A DNA stretch of 42,089 nucleotides from positions 1-42,089 of the forward strand of contig RGNC01000001.1 of the NCBI GenBank assembly GCA_010029175.1, given 5' to 3'. Made by a program: the position numbers and the translations under genes. This stretch comes from Synechococcaceae bacterium WB8_1B_136. Its GTDB lineage: Bacteria; Cyanobacteriota; Cyanobacteriia; PCC-6307; Cyanobiaceae. The notes below the pieces were generated by a model. It was not told the DNA's origin and did no database searches. It worked only from the letters and a program-made list of their open reading frames with translations. This document shows positions 38,708-42,089 of the stretch, one piece after another; within the stretch, counting starts at the first letter, position 1, and every line of letters starts with the position of its first letter.

Positions 38708-41026
38708 GTGGCCATCCATGCGACACCGCTGCTGCAGGAACCCGCTCGCCTGAAGGCACGCCTGCGGGAGGTGCCCTCCGAGCCTGGCTGCTATCTGCTG
38801 CGTGATGGCGAGGACCGCATCCTCTACATCGGCAAGGCCAAGGTGCTGCGCAACCGCGTGCGCAGCTACTTCCAGAGCGGCAGCGGCCATGGCCACAGCC
38901 CCCGCATCTCGCTGATGGTGCGCCAGGTGTGCGAGATCGAGTTCATCGTCACCGACAGCGAAGCGGAGGCCCTGGCGCTCGAATCCAACCTGATCAAGCA
39001 GAACCAGCCGCACTTCAATGTGCTGCTGAAGGACGACAAGAAATACCCCTACCTCTGCATCACCTGGAGTGAGCCCTACCCGCGCATCTTCATCACCCGC
39101 CGCCGGCGCTTCCGTTCACCCCTGGATCGCTTCTACGGGCCCTACGTGGACGTGGGCCTGCTGCGCCGCACCCTGGCCCTGGTGAAGCGGGTGTTTCCCC
39201 TGCGGCAGCGGCCCCAGCCCTTGTACCGCGATCGCACCTGCCTCAACTATGACATCGGCCGCTGTCCGGGTGTGTGCCAGGCCAAGATCAGCTCCGACGA
39301 CTACCACCGCACCCTGCGCCAGGTGGCGATGGTGTTCCAGGGGCGCAATGAGGAGCTGCTGGAGCTGTTGCAGGAGCAGATGCAGAAGTACGCCGAGCGG
39401 CTTGATTTCGAGAGCGCCGCCCGGGTGCGCGACCAGATCCAGGGCCTCGACACCCTCACGGCCGACCAGAAGATGAGCCTGGGCGACAGCTCGGTGAGCC
39501 GTGATGTGATCGCCCTGGCGGCAGACGGGCGCGTGGCGGCGGTGCAGCTGTTTCAGATGCGCGCCGGCAAGTTGGTGGGGCGCCTGGGGTTCACCGCCGA
39601 TGCCGCCACAGGCGATGGGCAGCCCCTGGAACCCGGCCTGATCCTGCAGCGGGTGGTGGAGGAGCACTACAGCCAGGTGGAGCCGGTGGAGATTCCACCG
39701 GAGCTGCTGCTGCAGCACCCCTTGCCCCAGCAGGCATTGATCGGCGGGTGGCTGAGTGAACGTCGGGGACGGCGGCTGAAATTGGCGGTGCCCCAGCGGC
39801 AGCAGAAAGCCGATCTGATCGAGCTGCTGGAGCGCAATGCCAGCTACGAACTGCAGCGCGCCCAACGGGGTGCCGAGCAGCAGCAGCTGGCCACCGAAGA
39901 CCTGGCCCAACTGCTGGAGTTGCCCAGCCCGCCCCGCCGCATCGAGGGGTACGACATCAGCCACATCCAGGGCAGTGATGCGGTGGCCTCCCAGGTGGTG
40001 TTCATCGATGGCCTGCCGGCCAAGCAGCACTACCGCAAGTACAGGATCCAGAGCAGCTCGATCCGCGCCGGCCACTCCGACGATTTCATGGCCATGGCCG
40101 AGATCATGCGTCGCCGCTTCCGCCGCTGGGCCCAGGCCAAGGCAGAGGGTGCCGACCTGCTGGCCCTGCGCCGCGAAGCCAACACCGCCCTTCACACCGG
40201 CGGGCTCAACGACTGGCCTGATCTGGTGATGATCGATGGCGGCAAGGGGCAGCTCTCGGCGGTGATGGAGGCCCTGCGGGAACTCAACCTGCATGAGGAC
40301 CTGATCGTCTGTTCCCTGGCCAAGCAGCGGGAGGAGGTGTTCCTCCCCGGGGCCAGGCAACCGCTGGAGAGTGAACCCGATCAGCTGGGGGTGCAGCTGC
40401 TGCGCCGTCTGCGGGATGAGGCCCACCGCTTCGCCGTGAGCTTCCACCGCCAGCAGCGGGGCGAACGCATGAAGCGCTCCCGCCTCTCCGATATCCCCGG
40501 CCTTGGTCCCAAGCGGGTGAAGGAGCTGCTGGCCCACTTCCGCTCGATTGATGCGATCCAGCTGGCCAGTCCCGAGCTGCTGGCCCAGGCCCCCGGCATG
40601 GGGCCCGGGTTGGCCAAGGCGGTGTGGGAGTACTTCCACCCGGCTGGGGCAGCACCCGGCTGGGGCAGCGCCCGACGGCCAGGATGGTGTCCCGATGGAC
40701 CAAACCATGGAGCTTGCCGGTTGAAACGGCTGTGCACCCTGCTGGCACTCCTGGCCCTGGTGCTGCAGCTGGCCCTGGTGCTGCAGCTGGCGCTGCCCAG
40801 GGCCGCTGAAGCGGCGCCGGGCCTCTGCGTTGGGCCGGTGTGCGGCGATGAAATCACCCACAGCCGCCAGCACCCCTTCCAGCTGCGACTGAAGGTGACC
40901 GACCAGCAGGGGCATCGGGAGCGCCTCACCGTTGATTGCCGCGATGGGCAGCTCAGCCCGGCCACGGGACCCGTGGAGCGAGGCCATGCCATAGCAGTGG
41001 CCCGCAGGGCCTGTCGACTGGCATGA
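38708..41026 (+). CDS. uvrC: UvrC excinuclease subunit, fused at its C-terminus to a downstream small gene
   Basis: UvrC makes both incisions in nucleotide excision repair. It has the GIY-YIG-type domain (GCYLLRDGEDRILYIGKAKVLRNRVRSYF), a UVR motif (YAERLDFESAARVRDQI), the RNase-H-like endonuclease (RIEGYDISHIQGSDAVASQVVFIDG, PDLVMIDGGKGQLSAV) and tandem HhH (IPGLGPKRVKELLAHF, APGMGPGLAKAVWEYF). After residue ~643 a perfect 16-bp tandem duplication shifts the frame, so translation runs on for about 130 residues through the small secreted-protein gene to 41026 (772 residues). Removing one copy restores a TGA at 40722-40724 after AGG-like codons ending ELAG. Start is GTG at 38708. The fused tail, which contains a signal-like hydrophobic run, could affect folding. 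Confidence 0.93.
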   Translation: MAIHATPLLQEPARLKARLREVPSEPGCYLLRDGEDRILYIGKAKVLRNRVRSYFQSGSGHGHSPRISLMVRQVCEIEFIVTDSEAEALALESNLIKQNQPHFNVLLKDDKKYPYLCITWSEPYPRIFITRRRRFRSPLDRFYGPYVDVGLLRRTLALVKRVFPLRQRPQPLYRDRTCLNYDIGRCPGVCQAKISSDDYHRTLRQVAMVFQGRNEELLELLQEQMQKYAERLDFESAARVRDQIQGLDTLTADQKMSLGDSSVSRDVIALAADGRVAAVQLFQMRAGKLVGRLGFTADAATGDGQPLEPGLILQRVVEEHYSQVEPVEIPPELLLQHPLPQQALIGGWLSERRGRRLKLAVPQRQQKADLIELLERNASYELQRAQRGAEQQQLATEDLAQLLELPSPPRRIEGYDISHIQGSDAVASQVVFIDGLPAKQHYRKYRIQSSSIRAGHSDDFMAMAEIMRRRFRRWAQAKAEGADLLALRREANTALHTGGLNDWPDLVMIDGGKGQLSAVMEALRELNLHEDLIVCSLAKQREEVFLPGARQPLESEPDQLGVQLLRRLRDEAHRFAVSFHRQQRGERMKRSRLSDIPGLGPKRVKELLAHFRSIDAIQLASPELLAQAPGMGPGLAKAVWEYFHPAGAAPGWGSARRPGWCPDGPNHGACRLKRLCTLLALLALVLQLALVLQLALPRAAEAAPGLCVGPVCGDEITHSRQHPFQLRLKVTDQQGHRERLTVDCRDGQLSPATGPVERGHAIAVARRACRLA
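40637..40668 (+). repeat. Perfect 16-bp tandem duplication at the uvrC 3' end
   Basis: CACCCGGCTGGGGCAG occurs twice in a row (40637-40652 and 40653-40668). Sixteen is not a multiple of three, so the duplication shifts the uvrC frame and removes its original stop. Confidence 0.95.
40721..41026 (+). CDS. Small secreted Cys-containing protein (hypothetical)
   Basis: This 101-residue product starts with TTG at 40721 and has a signal peptide: LKRLCTLL, a long Leu/Ala/Val/Gln run, and a PRAAEA|APG-like cleavage region. The mature part, about 70 residues, holds LCVGPVCGDEITHSRQHPFQLRLKV, VDCRDGQLSP and a final ARRACRLA, with four cysteines that could form two disulfides. I do not recognise the family. 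The TTG would overlap the original uvrC TGA as TTGA if one copy of the 16-bp repeat were removed. At present the same frame is read as the tail of uvrC. Its stop overlaps the photolyase-related ATG. Confidence 0.65.
   Translation: MKRLCTLLALLALVLQLALVLQLALPRAAEAAPGLCVGPVCGDEITHSRQHPFQLRLKVTDQQGHRERLTVDCRDGQLSPATGPVERGHAIAVARRACRLA
40751..40786 (+). repeat. Perfect 18-bp tandem duplication in a signal peptide
   Basis: CTGGCCCTGGTGCTGCAG occurs twice in a row (40751-40768 and 40769-40786). It adds an in-frame Leu-Ala-Leu-Val-Leu-Gln to the hydrophobic core. Confidence 0.93.
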
Positions 41027-42089
41027 GCCTGGGGATCTGGGTCCTGGGGGATCAGCTCCATCCCCAGCAGGCTGCCCTGGGCAGCAGCAGTCCGGGGCAG
41101 GCCCGGGTTCTGCTGGTGGAGAGCCTTTCGGTGCTGGAGCAACGGGCCTACCACCGCCAGAAGCTGGTGTTGGTGTGGAGTGCCATGCGCCATTTCGGCG
41201 CCGAACTGGCTGGCCTCGGCTGGCAGGTGGATCACCTGGAGAGCGATCGCTTTGGATCAGCTGTTCAGGGCTGGATCAGCAGCCATGGCATCAGCGAGCT
41301 GCGCATCATGGAGCCCGCGGATCGGGGCTTTCGGGCCGCTATCGAGGCCCTGGAGCTGCCGCTGACCCTGGTGTGGGTGCCCAGCAACGCCTTTCTGTGG
41401 AGCCGCGAGGCCTTTGCCCATTGGGCCGGGGGCTACAAGCAGCTGCGGATGGAGTTGTTCTACCGGGAGGGGCGGCGGCGGTTCGCGGTGCTGATGGAGG
41501 GCACGGGCAAGGCGGCCCAACCCCTGGGCGGCCGCTGGAACTTCGACCAGGACAACCGCAAGCCACCGCCGAAGACCCTGCAGGGCCCCGCGCCGCTGTG
41601 GTTTGAACCGGATGCCATCACCCGCGCGGTGATCGACAAGGTGCGGACCCTCGATGGGCAGCGCCTGGCAGCGGGCCAGCCGGCGCTGCCGGGCGCCCTC
41701 GAGCCCTTCCGCTGGGGGGTCACCCGGGCCCAGGCTCTGCAGTTGCTGGAGCACTTCATCGCCACCCGCCTGGCGGGGTTCGGCCCCTACCAGGACGCGA
41801 TGGTGAGCGGTGAGCCCACCCTCTGGCATGCCCTGCTGTCGCCCTACCTGAACCTGGGCCTGCTGCAGCCGCTGGAGGTGATCCGCCGACTGGAACAGGC
41901 CGGCCTGGAACTGGACGTGCCCCTGGCAGGGCTGGAGGGCGTGATCCGCCAGATCCTGGGCTGGCGGGAATACACCCATGGCCTCTACTGGTGGTTCGGG
42001 CCGGAGTACGGGAAGCGCAATTACTTCGGCGCCCAGCGGCACCTCCCCGCCTGGCTCGACGGCCTGGGGTGCAGTGGCATGGCCTGCCT
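41023..42089 (+). CDS. Cryptochrome/photolyase-related protein (DPRP/FeS-BCP type), 3' end missing
   Basis: The frame is open from ATG 41023 to the window end (355 codons), so the C-terminus is cut off. It starts MSLGIWVLGDQLHPQQAAL and has RRFAVLMEGTGKAAQPLGGRWNFDQDNRKPPP, the signature of the deoxyribodipyrimidine photolyase-related family (PF04244). The later FGPYQDAMVSGEPTLWHALLSPYLNLGLLQPLEV and GWREYTHGLYWWFGPEYGKRNYF fit the FAD-binding region. Such proteins include (6-4) photolyases with a 4Fe-4S cluster; the cluster cysteines would be near the missing end. A role in light-driven repair, beside uvrC, is plausible. The ATG overlaps the upstream stop as ATGA. Confidence 0.9.
   Translation, partial: MSLGIWVLGDQLHPQQAALGSSSPGQARVLLVESLSVLEQRAYHRQKLVLVWSAMRHFGAELAGLGWQVDHLESDRFGSAVQGWISSHGISELRIMEPADRGFRAAIEALELPLTLVWVPSNAFLWSREAFAHWAGGYKQLRMELFYREGRRRFAVLMEGTGKAAQPLGGRWNFDQDNRKPPPKTLQGPAPLWFEPDAITRAVIDKVRTLDGQRLAAGQPALPGALEPFRWGVTRAQALQLLEHFIATRLAGFGPYQDAMVSGEPTLWHALLSPYLNLGLLQPLEVIRRLEQAGLELDVPLAGLEGVIRQILGWREYTHGLYWWFGPEYGKRNYFGAQRHLPAWLDGLGCSGMAC

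Noticed and set aside
39116..40987. A 623-codon open frame antisense to uvrC
   Set aside because: uvrC is clearly coding over the same bases. The antisense translation is low-complexity His/Gln/Leu-rich sequence without motifs.
1..42089. CRISPR array or toxin-antitoxin/defence island
   Set aside because: No regularly spaced direct repeats and no cas, restriction or toxin genes were seen. The retropepsin-like gene has no partner gene on its strand.

Overview
This is about 42 kb of a compact, very GC-rich picocyanobacterial chromosome, most like the Cyanobium/freshwater Synechococcus lineage. Supporting markers are a cyanobacterial Hfq-like protein beside dapF, DUF3110, DUF3598, DUF1995, DUF4330 and Ycf35-type (DUF1257) proteins, a DnaK with an extended tail next to a DnaJ, RibBA, and scattered HIP1-core octamers (GCGATCGC). 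Genes lie nearly end to end on both strands and no gene-free stretch exceeds about 300 bases. The content is mostly core housekeeping; I see no CRISPR array, prophage, IS element or integrase.

Layout. 1-3.5 kb: tail of an NTF2-like gene, a C39-like peptidase, SelO, a Tat-exported PrxQ and ribosomal protein L28. 3.5-9.7 kb: a retropepsin-like protein, a four-gene CUT1-type sugar/osmolyte ABC transporter operon (binding protein, two permeases, ATPase) and, just upstream of it, a broken htpG. 9.8-13.6 kb: DUF3598, a probable 7Fe ferredoxin, HisZ, an inositol-monophosphatase-family enzyme, a [2Fe-2S] ferredoxin and tRNA-Ser(GGA) with a strong terminator. 13.7-19.7 kb: dnaK, dnaJ, a DUF3110 gene and murQ on the plus strand, then a broken mtnP and a cyclophilin. 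19.7-26.9 kb: ribBA, argC, purN, a DUF1257 gene, an M61 peptidase, an amidase and a DUF1402-like gene. 27-38.7 kb: pgi, leuS, hfq, dapF, a cysteine desulfurase, DUF1995 and DUF4330 genes, a PBP4-type carboxypeptidase, a coiled-coil protein, coaD and a flavin reductase. 38.7-42.1 kb: uvrC, now fused in frame to a small secreted-protein gene, and a photolyase-related gene cut by the window end.

The most striking feature is a set of small, recent-looking indels. htpG and mtnP each carry a short internal out-of-frame deletion; the mtnP deletion removes the segment that holds catalytic residues. A perfect 16-bp tandem duplication at the end of uvrC removes its stop codon and fuses it to the next gene, and a second perfect (18-bp) duplication lies about 80 bp further on. 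These may be real decay or slippage events, or assembly errors; reads would decide. A second theme is a 13-base motif, GCTCCATAGGATC, repeated exactly upstream of three unrelated genes (DUF3598, hisZ, coaD) and closely matched upstream of dapF. It looks like a shared -10-centred promoter.
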